DNA of 64,000 nucleotides from Chloroflexota bacterium (GCA_028875655.1 JAPPCX010000114.1:121358-185357); one strand, 5' to 3'. Positions 47,169 to 55,414 are shown, counted from the stretch's first letter. Notes: generated from the letters alone by a model not told the origin. Numbers and translations: made by a program.

Positions 47169-47582
47169 ATGGCGGAATTACAGCGGACAGCGATAACCAG
47201 CGATCAGGCTCCTCAACCTCTCGGCGCTTACTCGGTGGGAATGTCGGTCAACTGCGGCAAGTTGATCTACGTCGCGGGTCAGGTCGGCGTGGACCTTTCC
47301 GGCGCCCTCGTGGGGCCCGGTGACGCCGTGGCCCAGACACGCCAGGTTTTTCGGAACATTGGCGGCGTTCTGGAATCGGCCGGCGCCGGGTTCGACAACG
47401 TGGTGGAATTCACGACCTACGTGGTGGGGCGCGAATCGGTGCAGGGCTTCATCGACGGAAGAAACCAGATATTCCCCGACATTTTCCCCGACGGCGACTA
47501 CCCGCCCAACACCCTGCTGGTGGTCAGCGGCCTGGTGCGTGAGGAGTTCCTGGTCGAAATCAAGGCAGTCGCCGTTCTTTAG
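47169..47582 (+). CDS. RidA/YjgF/UK114-family protein
   Basis: A 137-residue RidA-family protein; members form trimers and often hydrolyse reactive enamines/imines. 'QPLGAYSVGMSVNCGKLIYVAGQVGVD' (partly shown) and 'QTRQVFRNIGGVLESAGAGFDNVVEFTTYV' follow the family pattern, with 'PPNTLLVVSGL' at the end. The Arg that binds the carboxylate in archetypal RidA is not obvious, so this may be one of the Rid1-7 subfamilies. The ATG at 47169 follows GAGGTG by 7 bp. It is convergent with the FMN alpha-hydroxyacid oxidase gene, 4 bp away. Confidence 0.88.
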   Translation: MAELQRTAITSDQAPQPLGAYSVGMSVNCGKLIYVAGQVGVDLSGALVGPGDAVAQTRQVFRNIGGVLESAGAGFDNVVEFTTYVVGRESVQGFIDGRNQIFPDIFPDGDYPPNTLLVVSGLVREEFLVEIKAVAVL

Positions 47583-47586
47583 TTTC

Positions 47587-48687
47587 CTAGAAGTCCGGTT
47601 GTGCCGGCGCTCCCCAGCCTTGCGGGATGTTCACCAGGTTTGGTTCCAGGTCCTGCACTGATGTCTGGCCGCAGTAGGCCATGGCCCGGTCGATCTCTTC
47701 CCGCAGCAGTTCCAGGACGCCATGCACGCCTTCGGCCCCGTTGACGGCCAGCCCCCAATAGAGGGGACGCCCGATGCCGACGGCCCTGGCTCCCAGGGCC
47801 AGCGCCTTGACGACGTCGCTGCCGCGCCGCACGCCTGAGTCAACGTACACTTCGCAATTCCCCTTCACCGCATCGACGACCTCGGGGAGCATCTCGATTG
47901 CGCCCATGGTCATGTCCAGTTGCCGTCCGCCGTGCGTCGATACCAATATCCCGTCCACGCCGCTCTCGGCGGCGATGTGGGCGTCCTCGGCGGTGCGGAT
48001 GCCCTTGAGCACCAGAGGCAGGCCGGTGAGGTTGCGCAGCCACTCCAGCTCCTCCCAGGTCAGGGGAGCCGTGCGGTTGACGTTCCAGCCCACAGACTCG
48101 TCGGTGCCGCGCAGCACGTTCTCCGGCTCATTGACGCCCCGGAAGTTGCCCTGCTCGAAGTTCCGGTCGTACCGGTTGCGCAGGTCCCGCTCCTTGGGGC
48201 TGGGGGTGGGGGTGTCCACCGTCAGAGTGATGGCCTTGAACCCGGCCTCTTCGGCGCGGCGTACCAGCATTTCGGTAAGGTGGTAACCCCGGTGGTAGAG
48301 CTGGAAGAAGAGGGGACTGGTGGCCTCCTCAGCGACCTCTTCCATGCTGCAATTGGAACCGGTGCTGAGCATCATCAGGGTGTTAGACATGCTTGCGCCG
48401 CGGGCGGTGGCCACCTCGCCCTCGGGATGCGCCCGGTGGTGGGAACCTGCTGGACAGACGAACACCGGCAAGCTGAGTTCATTGCCCAGCATGGTGGTGG
48501 AAAGGTCACGCTCAGTGATGTCTCGCAGGAACCTGGGGCGCAGGGTCAGTTCCTCGAAGGCGGTACGATTGCGCCGCGTGGTGAACATGTCCATAGCCCC
48601 GGCGTCGATGGTGTCCCAATCGTCGTGGGGCAGCACCAGCCGGGCACGTTCCTCGTAGTCGTAGAGATTGATGGGGTCGAGTCTCAT
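47587..48687 (-). CDS. FMN-dependent alpha-hydroxy-acid oxidase/dehydrogenase
   Basis: A 366-residue TIM-barrel flavoenzyme of the lactate oxidase/glycolate oxidase family. The catalytic His is in 'STHGGRQLDMT', with FMN-phosphate contacts 'YVDSGVRRGSDVVKALALGA' and 'GIGRPLYWGLAVNG'. The N-terminal 'INLYDYEERARLVLP' and 'RPRFLRDITERDLSTTMLG' are standard. 'VDTPTPSPKERDLRNRY' carries the substrate-loop Arg. The ATG at 48687 follows GGGAGG. It would oxidise a 2-hydroxy acid to the 2-oxo acid; which one cannot be told. It lies 135 bp after a luciferase-like monooxygenase gene on the same strand. Confidence 0.92.
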   Translation of the reverse strand: MRLDPINLYDYEERARLVLPHDDWDTIDAGAMDMFTTRRNRTAFEELTLRPRFLRDITERDLSTTMLGNELSLPVFVCPAGSHHRAHPEGEVATARGASMSNTLMMLSTGSNCSMEEVAEEATSPLFFQLYHRGYHLTEMLVRRAEEAGFKAITLTVDTPTPSPKERDLRNRYDRNFEQGNFRGVNEPENVLRGTDESVGWNVNRTAPLTWEELEWLRNLTGLPLVLKGIRTAEDAHIAAESGVDGILVSTHGGRQLDMTMGAIEMLPEVVDAVKGNCEVYVDSGVRRGSDVVKALALGARAVGIGRPLYWGLAVNGAEGVHGVLELLREEIDRAMAYCGQTSVQDLEPNLVNIPQGWGAPAQPDF

Positions 48688-48822
48688 CTGGACCTCCCTT
48701 TGGAGACGGACTTACTCGCCGCTCCCCGCCCGACATGAGGGTAGGGTCAGCGTTCTGAGTGGATAGAGTTGACAACGCCCACACTTTACGGCCTGGGGCG
48801 GTGACGGGCAAGCCCCGGAGAA

Positions 48823-49833
48823 CTACAGGGCGTGCAGCGCAGGTATGACCTCCCGGCCCACCAGGTCGATATGTTCCAGCACCTCGGCCTGGGACATATC
48901 CGGGTAAAACAGCCGCAGCGCCACGTCGGTGAACCCCATCTCGTGGTAGGTGGCGACCTGCTCAACGCACTCCTCGGGGCTGCCCACCAGGAAGGTGTCA
49001 TCCATCAAGGTTTCCAGGTCGCCGGTCACCTTACGGGTCAGCTCGGCGTCCGTGCCGTGCAGTCCGTGCTGGGCATAGACCTCGTACTTCCTCGCCAGGT
49101 TGCCCCTTGCCCTATCCAGCGCCGCGCGGTTCGGGGTGCAGAAGAACTCCCGCACGATGACCATGTCCTCGGGAACCTCGTGGCCGTTCTCCTCCAGGGT
49201 CTGATGGTAAAGCGATATCTGGTTGCGGATGGTGGCGTTGGACTGGGCCGGCCCCACGTAGAAGATGTCGCCGCTCCGACCCACCCGGCGCACCGCCGGA
49301 TCGCTCATCGCAGCCTGCCAGATTTTCGGGTGCGGCTGCTGGTAGGGCCGGGCGGTGGGCCGCGCCCCGGTAACGTGGTAGTAGCGGCCGTGGTGGGTCA
49401 CCTCATCATCGCTCCACAGCCGGCGCATCAAGCCGAGGGCTTCGGTGCAGCGGGCGCCGCGCTCGGACATCCTGGTTCCGAAGGCTTCAAATTCCTCCGG
49501 GCGGTAGCCCAGCCCGATGCCGAGGATGAAGCGTCCCTCCGCGATGTGGTCGAGGGTAGCCGCCTGTTCGGCCACGTCCACCGGATTCAGCAGCGGCAGC
49601 AGCAGCACCGACGTGGCCAGCGTCATGTTGCCCGGCTCGGCAGCCAGCCGCGCCAGCACCGGCCAGGGCTGGAAATGCTGGAAGGGGTCGATCAGGTAGT
49701 GGTGCCCCCAGCAATAGATGTCGAACCCGGCGTCCCGCGACGCGCGAAACTGCTCCAGGTGGTTCTGCCACTGCTGCTGATGGCCAATGCTGTCCCGCTG
49801 CACCACATGCCCAACTTGGTAGCCTACGCGCAT
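48823..49833 (-). CDS. Luciferase-like (LLM-class) flavin-dependent monooxygenase
   Basis: A 336-residue member of the bacterial luciferase/F420 superfamily. 'FDIYCWGHHYLIDPFQHFQPWPVLARLA', 'NMTLATSVLLLPLLNPVDVAEQAATLDHIAEGRF' and 'LGIGLGYRPEEFEAFG' (all partly shown here) match the TIM-barrel flavin site. The C-terminal 'VGSPEECVEQVATYHEMGF' is the usual final signature. Such enzymes use FMNH2 or F420H2 to oxidise or cleave organic compounds. It is 26 bp downstream of the NHL-propeller gene and is one of three LLM proteins in the window. Confidence 0.9.
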   Translation of the reverse strand: MRVGYQVGHVVQRDSIGHQQQWQNHLEQFRASRDAGFDIYCWGHHYLIDPFQHFQPWPVLARLAAEPGNMTLATSVLLLPLLNPVDVAEQAATLDHIAEGRFILGIGLGYRPEEFEAFGTRMSERGARCTEALGLMRRLWSDDEVTHHGRYYHVTGARPTARPYQQPHPKIWQAAMSDPAVRRVGRSGDIFYVGPAQSNATIRNQISLYHQTLEENGHEVPEDMVIVREFFCTPNRAALDRARGNLARKYEVYAQHGLHGTDAELTRKVTGDLETLMDDTFLVGSPEECVEQVATYHEMGFTDVALRLFYPDMSQAEVLEHIDLVGREVIPALHAL

Positions 49834-49859
49834 ATCGTCACCCTTCCGTAGGCTGGGGC

Positions 49860-50753
49860 CTAGCCCCCAACGTGGCGGTACTTGATCAGCCGCTCGCCTT
49901 CAAGGTTCTGGTTCACGTAGATGTCGCCGTGGGAATCGACCCAGACGGCGTGGGCGCCGTTGCCCCAGCCGGCGTCCGAGGGGCTGCCCCAGCGGGCCAG
50001 GACGTTGCCGTTGATGTCCAGGATGGACATGAAACCGTCCAGCTCCGGCACGTACACCGCCTCATCGTCATCGATGTAAATGTCGCAGGGCCGCGCCAAA
50101 TCCGTCCACTGCTCCAGGAAGTTGCCTTCGGAGTCGAAGATCTGCATCCGGTTGTTCTCGCGGTCGGCCACGAACACCCGCCCGTCAGTATGCACCCAGA
50201 CGCCGTGGGGTACGTGAAACTCGCCGGGAGCGGTCTTGCCCGGCGCGCCCCAGGAGTCCACCAGGTCACCATCGGCGGTGAACCGATGTACTCGCGCGTT
50301 TCCGTAGCCGTCGGAGATGTACAGCAGGCCGTCGGGTGAGATGGCGATGTCGCTGGGGCGGTTGAACGGGCCGGCCGCCCGGACCGCCGGGTCGCTGTAG
50401 TTGCCCGACCAGCCGGTATCCGAGGGCTGATCCCACTCGCCCAAGGTCATCAACAGGTTGCCGCTGGGGTCGTACTTGAGCACCACGTGGCTGTTCTTGA
50501 CCGGCAGGTAGAGGTTCTCGTCATCGTCGATGAACATGCCGTGGGCGTCGGTGAGCACGCCCTCGCCCCAGGAGGCGAGATAGTTCCCGTCCCGGTCCAG
50601 GACGATGAGCGGATGTTCACCCCGGTTGAAGAGATACACCCGGTCCTCGGAGTCGGTGACGATGGCCGTCTGTCCCAGCTCCCATCCCTCGGGCAATTTT
50701 TCCCAATTCTCAACCCGCTCGTAGGTGTACTTGCCATTGCCGACGGTTGCCAT
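49860..50753 (-). CDS. NHL-repeat beta-propeller protein
   Basis: A 297-residue six-bladed NHL propeller resembling the peptidyl-alpha-hydroxyglycine amidating lyase fold. Repeats such as 'DGLLYISDGYGNARVHRFTADG', 'DGRVFVADRENNRMQIFDSEG' and 'PCDIYIDDDEAVYVPELDGF' are easily seen. There is no signal peptide. The ATG at 50753 is preceded by GAGGAGGTGA. It starts 56 bp after the selenoprotein gene and is probably part of the same transcript as that gene and the LLM monooxygenase. NHL propellers act as lyases, lactonases or binding scaffolds; the role is unknown. Confidence 0.85.
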   Translation of the reverse strand: MATVGNGKYTYERVENWEKLPEGWELGQTAIVTDSEDRVYLFNRGEHPLIVLDRDGNYLASWGEGVLTDAHGMFIDDDENLYLPVKNSHVVLKYDPSGNLLMTLGEWDQPSDTGWSGNYSDPAVRAAGPFNRPSDIAISPDGLLYISDGYGNARVHRFTADGDLVDSWGAPGKTAPGEFHVPHGVWVHTDGRVFVADRENNRMQIFDSEGNFLEQWTDLARPCDIYIDDDEAVYVPELDGFMSILDINGNVLARWGSPSDAGWGNGAHAVWVDSHGDIYVNQNLEGERLIKYRHVGG

Positions 50754-50809
50754 ATCGTCACCTCCTCGACCGCGCCCGGTGAACCGGGGATGTAGGTTAT
50801 TTTATCGCT

Positions 50810-51370
50810 CTAGTACGTTGTCAGCGTATCGATAACCGCCTGTTCCAGCTCGCCGGCGCGGACTGAGACCTGCTCAGGCGTCAGGCCGCCCAGGGGATGG
50901 GGGATGCCCAGCGGGTGGAAGTCGCCGCGGCCGAAGGTGCGGGCGTGGCGGAAGGCCGAGTTCAGGAACGGGTCGGTGCAGAGCACCACCGTGGGGATGC
51001 CGAGGTTTTCCAGGGTCATTGCGTCGTGCACACTGCACGCGGTGCAGGACCCTCAATCCGCAATGGCGGTCACCACGAAGTCGCAGCGCTGGGAGAGATC
51101 GGTGATGATGTCATCGGCGGCGGGCCGGGAATAGACGAACTTGTCCACGGCTACGATGTCGCCCAGCTCCAGGTCCCTCGCCATCCGCTCGCCGATGTTG
51201 CGCAGGAGCAGGTCCGCGTTGGCCTTGCGGTTGCCCAGCAGACCGCCCACCTTGTGGTGCAGCGTGTCCAGCCGGGGCGCGGCCCGCCAGCGGGAGGCCG
51301 CGTCCGGGTCGATGGGCAAGGCGAGGCCCAGTTCCTGCATCCGGTCTTGATAATTTGTAACGGTCATCAT
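50810..51370 (-). CDS. UGSC-type selenoprotein (in-frame TGA read as selenocysteine)
   Basis: The frame runs 105 codons from the ATG at 51370, meets TGA at 51055-51053 and continues 80 codons to a TAG, so one 186-residue protein is encoded if TGA is selenocysteine. The junction reads A-I-A-D-U106-G-S-C109-T-A-C112-S-V-H-D-A-M. This matches the UGSC motif family (named from memory), in which Sec or Cys precedes GSC. It also resembles the U-G-T-C-T-x-C-G motif of glycine reductase subunit GrdB. Both halves keep the same codon character and the homology-like pattern crosses the TGA without a shift. A hairpin follows the TGA. The start follows GGAGTG. It is probably a thiol/selenol redox enzyme of unknown substrate. 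Confidence 0.85.
51013..51052 (-). promoter_or_regulatory. Candidate bacterial SECIS hairpin
   Basis: Starting 13 nt after the TGA on the minus strand, CGTGCA (51039-51034), loop GTG (51033-51031) and TGCACG (51030-51025) form a perfect 6-bp stem with G first in the loop. An outer GGGTC/GACCC pairing (51052-51048 with 51017-51013) can extend it. Distance and loop G fit SelB-recognised elements. An alternative fold CTGCAC-CGC-GTGCAG starts nearer the TGA. Confidence 0.6.
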
Positions 51371-51402
51371 TCACTCCATAAATTTCCGTAACTGTTCAGA
51401 AC

Positions 51403-51500
51403 CGTCATTCCCGCGAAAGCGGGAATCCAGAGATTCCACCCACAAGCAAACGGAGCAAAGGCAAGGATTTCCTGGATTCCGGCTCAAGGCCGGAATGACG
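51403..51500. repeat. 98-bp palindromic repeat (CGTCATTCC..GGAATGACG)
   Basis: Ends CGTCATTCC (51403-51411) and GGAATGACG (51492-51500) are inverted repeats. The inner arms 'CGCGAAAGCGGGAATCC' and 'GGATTCCGGCTCAAGGCCGG' also pair locally. Elements with these ends are widespread small non-coding repeats in bacterial genomes. It lies between the 343-residue protein gene and the selenoprotein gene and would fold in their shared transcript. Confidence 0.75.
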
Positions 51501-51515
51501 AGTTAAATGCACAAA

Positions 51516-52547
51516 TCAGCGTTCGATCTTTCGTGTTACCCGCTGGGAGCCCCAGCCGGGCAGGTAGGCCGAGTGGGGGCCGCCGGCGCCGCCGGCGACG
51601 AAGATGTTGATGCGGTCCGGGGCGCGGACCACGGGCACCATCTGATCGTCGTCATCAGCGTCGATGTATCTGGGCCAGAAATGGCCGCGCCGGGAGTCGC
51701 CCTGGGGCGGGCCGCCCTGCTTGATTTTCCGCACCGGCTTGCGGGCGTGTTCGTAGAGGAACTGGCGGATGTCCCGCTTGTTCCAGCCGTCCCGGTGCAG
51801 GAACTTGGCGTGCTCGGGACCGATGACTACCATGGTGTCGCCCATCACGTACATCTGGACGTTCCCCAGGGTACACATGGTGTCGGCCAGCACGGTCAGG
51901 AAGTTCCGCGAGTGGGAGGCGTGGTACATGATGTTGTGGGGCGCCTCCGCCGGAAACACCGACACGGTGCTGTCGGTGGGCGCGAAGCCCAGCTCGACGT
52001 GCATCGGCTCCCAGGGGTTGGCGTCCTCGTCCTCCGCCACGCAGTAGGTGTAGGCGCCGGGGTGTCCGAAGGTGGCCTTGTTGGTCTCGCCGGGTATCGC
52101 GCCGCCCAGGTTGAGCAGGATCAGCTTGACTGCCCGTCCGATGGTGGCGTTGGCCCGCCAACCGGAGCCGAAGCAGTTGTAGCCGCCGTTGATGTCCAGC
52201 TCCTTGACGATGGGGCCGTTGACGATCAGCAGCGGCGTGTGGATGCCGGTGGAGCACATCACGCCCCGCAGATTGAACCGGTCGTCCATCATTGCTTCCA
52301 GAGCGGTGATGATCACCGGCATGTGCTCCGGCAGGCAGCCGGCCATGACCGCGTTGACCGCGATGCGCTCGACGGTGGCGCGTCCGCCCAGGGGCGGCAG
52401 CTCCGCGATAAGTTCGTCGCCAGCGCGGCCGGTGCTTTCCACGAACTTGCGCACCAAGGGTTCAGACGGCGGTACCACCGGCAGACCGTCCGTCCAGCCG
52501 GTCTCAAACATCAATTCAATGGCATCGGAAACGTCAGTGGCAAGCAT
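51516..52547 (-). CDS. Conserved protein of unknown function beside the selenoprotein
   Basis: A 343-residue soluble protein. The N-terminus 'LMFETGWTDGLPVVPPSEPLV' is a pattern I have seen in uncharacterised proteins encoded next to UGSC-type genes, but I cannot verify this. Other conserved-looking parts are 'GGRATVERIAVNAVMAGC', 'NGGYNCFGSGWRANATIG' and 'FGHPGAYTYCVAED'. Cysteines occur in 'AGCLPE', 'VMCSTG', 'YNCFGS', 'YCVAED' and 'MCTLGN'; some could work with the selenol. No signal peptide or membrane helix. The start ATG at 52547 lacks a clear Shine-Dalgarno. It precedes the selenoprotein gene by 145 bp. Its function is unknown; a partner subunit of a reductase is a reasonable guess. 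Confidence 0.8.
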   Translation of the reverse strand: MLATDVSDAIELMFETGWTDGLPVVPPSEPLVRKFVESTGRAGDELIAELPPLGGRATVERIAVNAVMAGCLPEHMPVIITALEAMMDDRFNLRGVMCSTGIHTPLLIVNGPIVKELDINGGYNCFGSGWRANATIGRAVKLILLNLGGAIPGETNKATFGHPGAYTYCVAEDEDANPWEPMHVELGFAPTDSTVSVFPAEAPHNIMYHASHSRNFLTVLADTMCTLGNVQMYVMGDTMVVIGPEHAKFLHRDGWNKRDIRQFLYEHARKPVRKIKQGGPPQGDSRRGHFWPRYIDADDDDQMVPVVRAPDRINIFVAGGAGGPHSAYLPGWGSQRVTRKIER

Positions 52548-52647
52548 GATCGACTCGTAAGGCAGATTCGGATTGTCCGCAGCACGGCCGGGCGAGTGTA
52601 ATTCTGGTGCATAGGGCTGTCAAACTACGAGCGATTGACCGGCCGCA

Positions 52648-53469
52648 CTAAGCGTCCCCCGGCGACCAGATCCAATACCTGGAAACGGCCCCGGCGTCCA
52701 CGCGCAGGTCGAATCCCGTGATCATCTCAGCGTCGTCCGACGCCAGGAACACGGCGGCTTTGCCGTAGTTGGACGGACTGGGCAGTTGGAGCAACGGCGC
52801 TCCTCTGCTGGCGTCCGGCAGCAGTCCCGCCGCCCGTTCTCCCAAACGCGGCCTGGGCCATTCCACGCCCCACCGGGCGGCCCGCTCCCGCCCCTCCGCC
52901 TGGCCGGTGGCCGTTGGCGTCAGGCTGTTGACCCGTATCCCGTACTGGGCCAGTTCCATCGCCACCGACCGGGTGAAGTTGAGCAATCCGCCCTTGGCGG
53001 TTCCGTAACCGACGTTGCCCGGTTCGCCCTGGTGGCCGGCGGTGGAAATGATGTTGATGATGTTGCCTTGCCGGTTCTGCTCGATCATCGAGTGCGCCAC
53101 GTGCTTGGTGAACAGGAACGCCCCGGTGAGGATGATGTCGGTTTGCCGCCGCCATTCGTCCAGCGGCATGTTCAGCACGCCCTTGAAATTGAACAGGGCC
53201 GCTCCATTAACCAGAATGTCAACGCCACCGTACCGCTCATTAGCCTGCGCGATGGCGTTGGTCACCTGATCCTCGTCGGTGACGTCGCACACCACCCCCA
53301 TGGCGTCATGGCCGTCGGCGACGATGGCGCCCGCGCATTTCTCCGCATATTCTTCCCGGATATCGACGCAGACCAGGTTCGCGCCCGCCCGGGCCAACTC
53401 CTCGGCGATCCCGCCCATGATGTTGGGACTCGTGCCCGTAACCAGCGCCGTCTTGCCTTCCAGTTTCAA
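52648..53469 (-). CDS. Short-chain dehydrogenase/reductase
   Basis: Classical SDR of 273 residues. 'GKTALVTGTSPNIMGGIAEEL' carries a slightly altered TGxxxGxG motif, 'CVDIREEY' with Asp favours NAD, and 'ILVNGAALF' replaces the usual NNAG. The catalytic Ser is in 'IISTAGHQG' and Tyr/Lys in 'YGTAKGG'. It starts at TTG 53469, with GGAGACG about 8 bp upstream. It is 19 bp downstream of the dioxygenase beta subunit, so it probably oxidises the cis-dihydrodiol made by that dioxygenase. Confidence 0.87.
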   Translation of the reverse strand: MKLEGKTALVTGTSPNIMGGIAEELARAGANLVCVDIREEYAEKCAGAIVADGHDAMGVVCDVTDEDQVTNAIAQANERYGGVDILVNGAALFNFKGVLNMPLDEWRRQTDIILTGAFLFTKHVAHSMIEQNRQGNIINIISTAGHQGEPGNVGYGTAKGGLLNFTRSVAMELAQYGIRVNSLTPTATGQAEGRERAARWGVEWPRPRLGERAAGLLPDASRGAPLLQLPSPSNYGKAAVFLASDDAEMITGFDLRVDAGAVSRYWIWSPGDA

Positions 53470-53488
53470 GGGTTCGTCTCCAATGCTG

Positions 53489-53983
53489 TCAGAAGATGAT
53501 GCTCACGGCCCCGTGCCAGGAAAGGGCTTCCAGGTCCAGCACGGCCCGCCGGTACGCAATCCTGAAAGCGCCGCCGCCTCGCCGCAGGATGTAATGCACG
53601 CTGCCGACGTAGGGATTGCCCTCACCCGCCCGAAACCGATAGACCAGCACGTTCGAGGACACGGCAAGCTCGCCGTCCCCGGTTTCCTCAACCCGCACGT
53701 TGGATATGAACCGCCGGGTCCGCGACCACGGATACTCCCGGTGGGCGTGCCTGCTGTTCAACCGCACGGCCCTCGCCCGCAGGCGAGTGATGTCGTCGTC
53801 GATGAACACCAGGTCCCGCTGCGGGTCGCCGTCCGGCAAATCCGTGGTCGGCACCACGTACCGCCCGTCGTCGGTGAACAGATCCACCCAATCGTCCAGG
53901 CGCCAATCGTCCAGGAGCGCCGCTTCTTTGAACAGGAAATCCTCCACCTGCTCGCGCAGCGTGGGTTGGCTGGCAGTTGTCAT
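53489..53983 (-). CDS. Aromatic-ring-hydroxylating dioxygenase beta subunit
   Basis: A 164-residue NTF2-fold beta subunit. 'VEDFLFKEAALLDDWRLDDWVDLFTDDGRYVVP' (partly shown) and 'RARAVRLNSRHAHREYPWSRTRRFISNV' are diagnostic of the small subunit of Rieske dioxygenases, which gives structure to the alpha3beta3 enzyme. It ends 'RAVLDLEALSWHGAVSIIF'. It lies 21 bp after the alpha subunit gene. No ferredoxin or reductase gene is nearby, so electron donors must be encoded elsewhere. Confidence 0.9.
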   Translation of the reverse strand: MTTASQPTLREQVEDFLFKEAALLDDWRLDDWVDLFTDDGRYVVPTTDLPDGDPQRDLVFIDDDITRLRARAVRLNSRHAHREYPWSRTRRFISNVRVEETGDGELAVSSNVLVYRFRAGEGNPYVGSVHYILRRGGGAFRIAYRRAVLDLEALSWHGAVSIIF

Positions 53984-54004
53984 CTGGCCCCCTGCTGCCG
54001 CGCG

Positions 54005-55342
54005 CTAGTTGTCCGACGCCAACGCCAGCTCGACCTCGGCCTCGGTTTCGATGGCCGGGGCCGGCGCGTCCTGTACGTTGGTGTGTGTAAACCCCTGCAT
54101 ATTCGCGTGCCATTGCCGCCAGAATCCCCGCATCTGCAACTCGTCCGTGGACTTGGCCGGCCTCAGCATACCCCTGGAAATATCAGACCACTCGGTTTCA
54201 GTGGCCCGGAACCCGGTCTGGCACGATTCCAGCGCTTCTACGTCATCCGGAGTGGCAAACCCGCCGGGGCCAAGGAACGTGAGGAAACTGTCCAGCCTGG
54301 TGGCCAGCATGGACTCCGACTCTTCCCGTGGCGCCAGATGCCACGCCGTCACTTCCATGTTGTCCGGGGCCAGCGGCTCGAAATACCGGACGGTGATCGC
54401 CATGATGTCGTTGATCACCAGGTTGGGATAGATGATCAGGTTCCGGGAAGTATCGGCCATCCGGAAGGCCCGTTCTTCACCGTACTCATCCACCAGCCGC
54501 TGACGAATCCGCGCGATGGGCTCCCGGGCCTCTTCGCCGAACAGCGGGTGCCAGTGCGCGATGGGGCGTCCGCTTCGCACCGGCGATTCAATCACGCAAT
54601 GCCCGTTCCCCAACGCCCGCGCCTTGCCGACGATGCGCGCCGACGCCGTCTGCCCGCTATCATCCGCTCCCAGGCTGCTGATGTAGTCCAGGTAAGTCTG
54701 GTGCGTCGGAACCAGGTGGTAACCGTCCAGGCTGTTTTCCACCAGCAGCTTCCAGTTGGCTTTCATCGTGTACTTGTTGGAGCCGCGAACCACCCGCATA
54801 CCCGCTTCCGTCTGGTCCACGATCAGGTCAAGGTATTCTTTGGCGTCCGCCAGGTAGGAAACCAGGTCCTCCACGTGGGAGTTGAAGCTCACGAAGTAGA
54901 ACCCCCGGTAGCTCTCAACCCGTGGCGGTTCTTTGAGGCCCAATTCGTCCCGGTCAAAGTGCGGGCCGTATGCCTCCTGGTCCGGCACGCCGATCAGGTC
55001 GCCGTCCATGTTGAACGACCACGCATGATAGAAGCACTGCAACACTTCGGCATTCCCCTCGTCGCGCCGGCAGATCAACGCGCCCCGGTGCGGGCATGAG
55101 TTCAGGAACACCCGAACCTGCCCGTCTCTCCCGCGCGTGAAGAAAAGCGGTCGGCCGGCCACCGTCCGGCGCCGGTAATCTCCGGGGCGTTCGACTTCCG
55201 ACTCATGCCCCAAGTAGATCCAGCATCGGCTGAAAATGAACTCCCGCTCCCGTTGGAACAGCTCGTCGGAGGTCATCGACGACCGATGAACCCTGAAAAT
55301 ACCCCTTTTACGATCATCGATAATCAGGTCTTTGATTTCCAT
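54005..55342 (-). CDS. Rieske aromatic-ring-hydroxylating dioxygenase alpha subunit
   Basis: A 445-residue oxygenase alpha subunit. The Rieske 2Fe-2S ligands are C83-x-H85 and C103-x2-H106. The mononuclear iron site is D206 (bridging) with H209 and H214 in 'NSLDGYHLVPTH', and a later Asp in 'TPDDVEALE' as the third ligand. It should add both atoms of O2 to an aromatic ring. The family also acts on carboxylated rings such as benzoate or anthranilate; the substrate is not known. I start at ATG 55342, because the frame upstream (to 55426) contains a promoter TTGACA-17-TAGCCT. Confidence 0.92.
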   Translation of the reverse strand: MEIKDLIIDDRKRGIFRVHRSSMTSDELFQREREFIFSRCWIYLGHESEVERPGDYRRRTVAGRPLFFTRGRDGQVRVFLNSCPHRGALICRRDEGNAEVLQCFYHAWSFNMDGDLIGVPDQEAYGPHFDRDELGLKEPPRVESYRGFYFVSFNSHVEDLVSYLADAKEYLDLIVDQTEAGMRVVRGSNKYTMKANWKLLVENSLDGYHLVPTHQTYLDYISSLGADDSGQTASARIVGKARALGNGHCVIESPVRSGRPIAHWHPLFGEEAREPIARIRQRLVDEYGEERAFRMADTSRNLIIYPNLVINDIMAITVRYFEPLAPDNMEVTAWHLAPREESESMLATRLDSFLTFLGPGGFATPDDVEALESCQTGFRATETEWSDISRGMLRPAKSTDELQMRGFWRQWHANMQGFTHTNVQDAPAPAIETEAEVELALASDN

Positions 55343-55385
55343 AATCTCACCCACGTTCTTCAGTTCCGGCCTTAATTTCGACGCT

Positions 55386-55414
55386 AGGCTAGAGTGCCGG
55401 TACAGCGTTGTCAA
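55386..55414 (-). promoter_or_regulatory. Promoter of the Rieske dioxygenase operon
   Basis: Minus strand: perfect TTGACA (55414-55409), 17-bp spacer, TAGCCT (55391-55386, three of six). A start near 55379 would give a leader of about 37 nt before the alpha subunit ATG at 55342. It lies in the 98-bp gap after the LLM oxidoreductase stop. Confidence 0.5.

Noticed and set aside
51053..51370. 105-codon ORF and 73-codon ORF (50810-51031) as two separate small genes or a pseudogene
   Set aside because: They share one frame with only a TGA between, and the sequence across the TGA forms a known U-G-S-C motif followed by a SECIS-like hairpin. A selenoprotein explains both.
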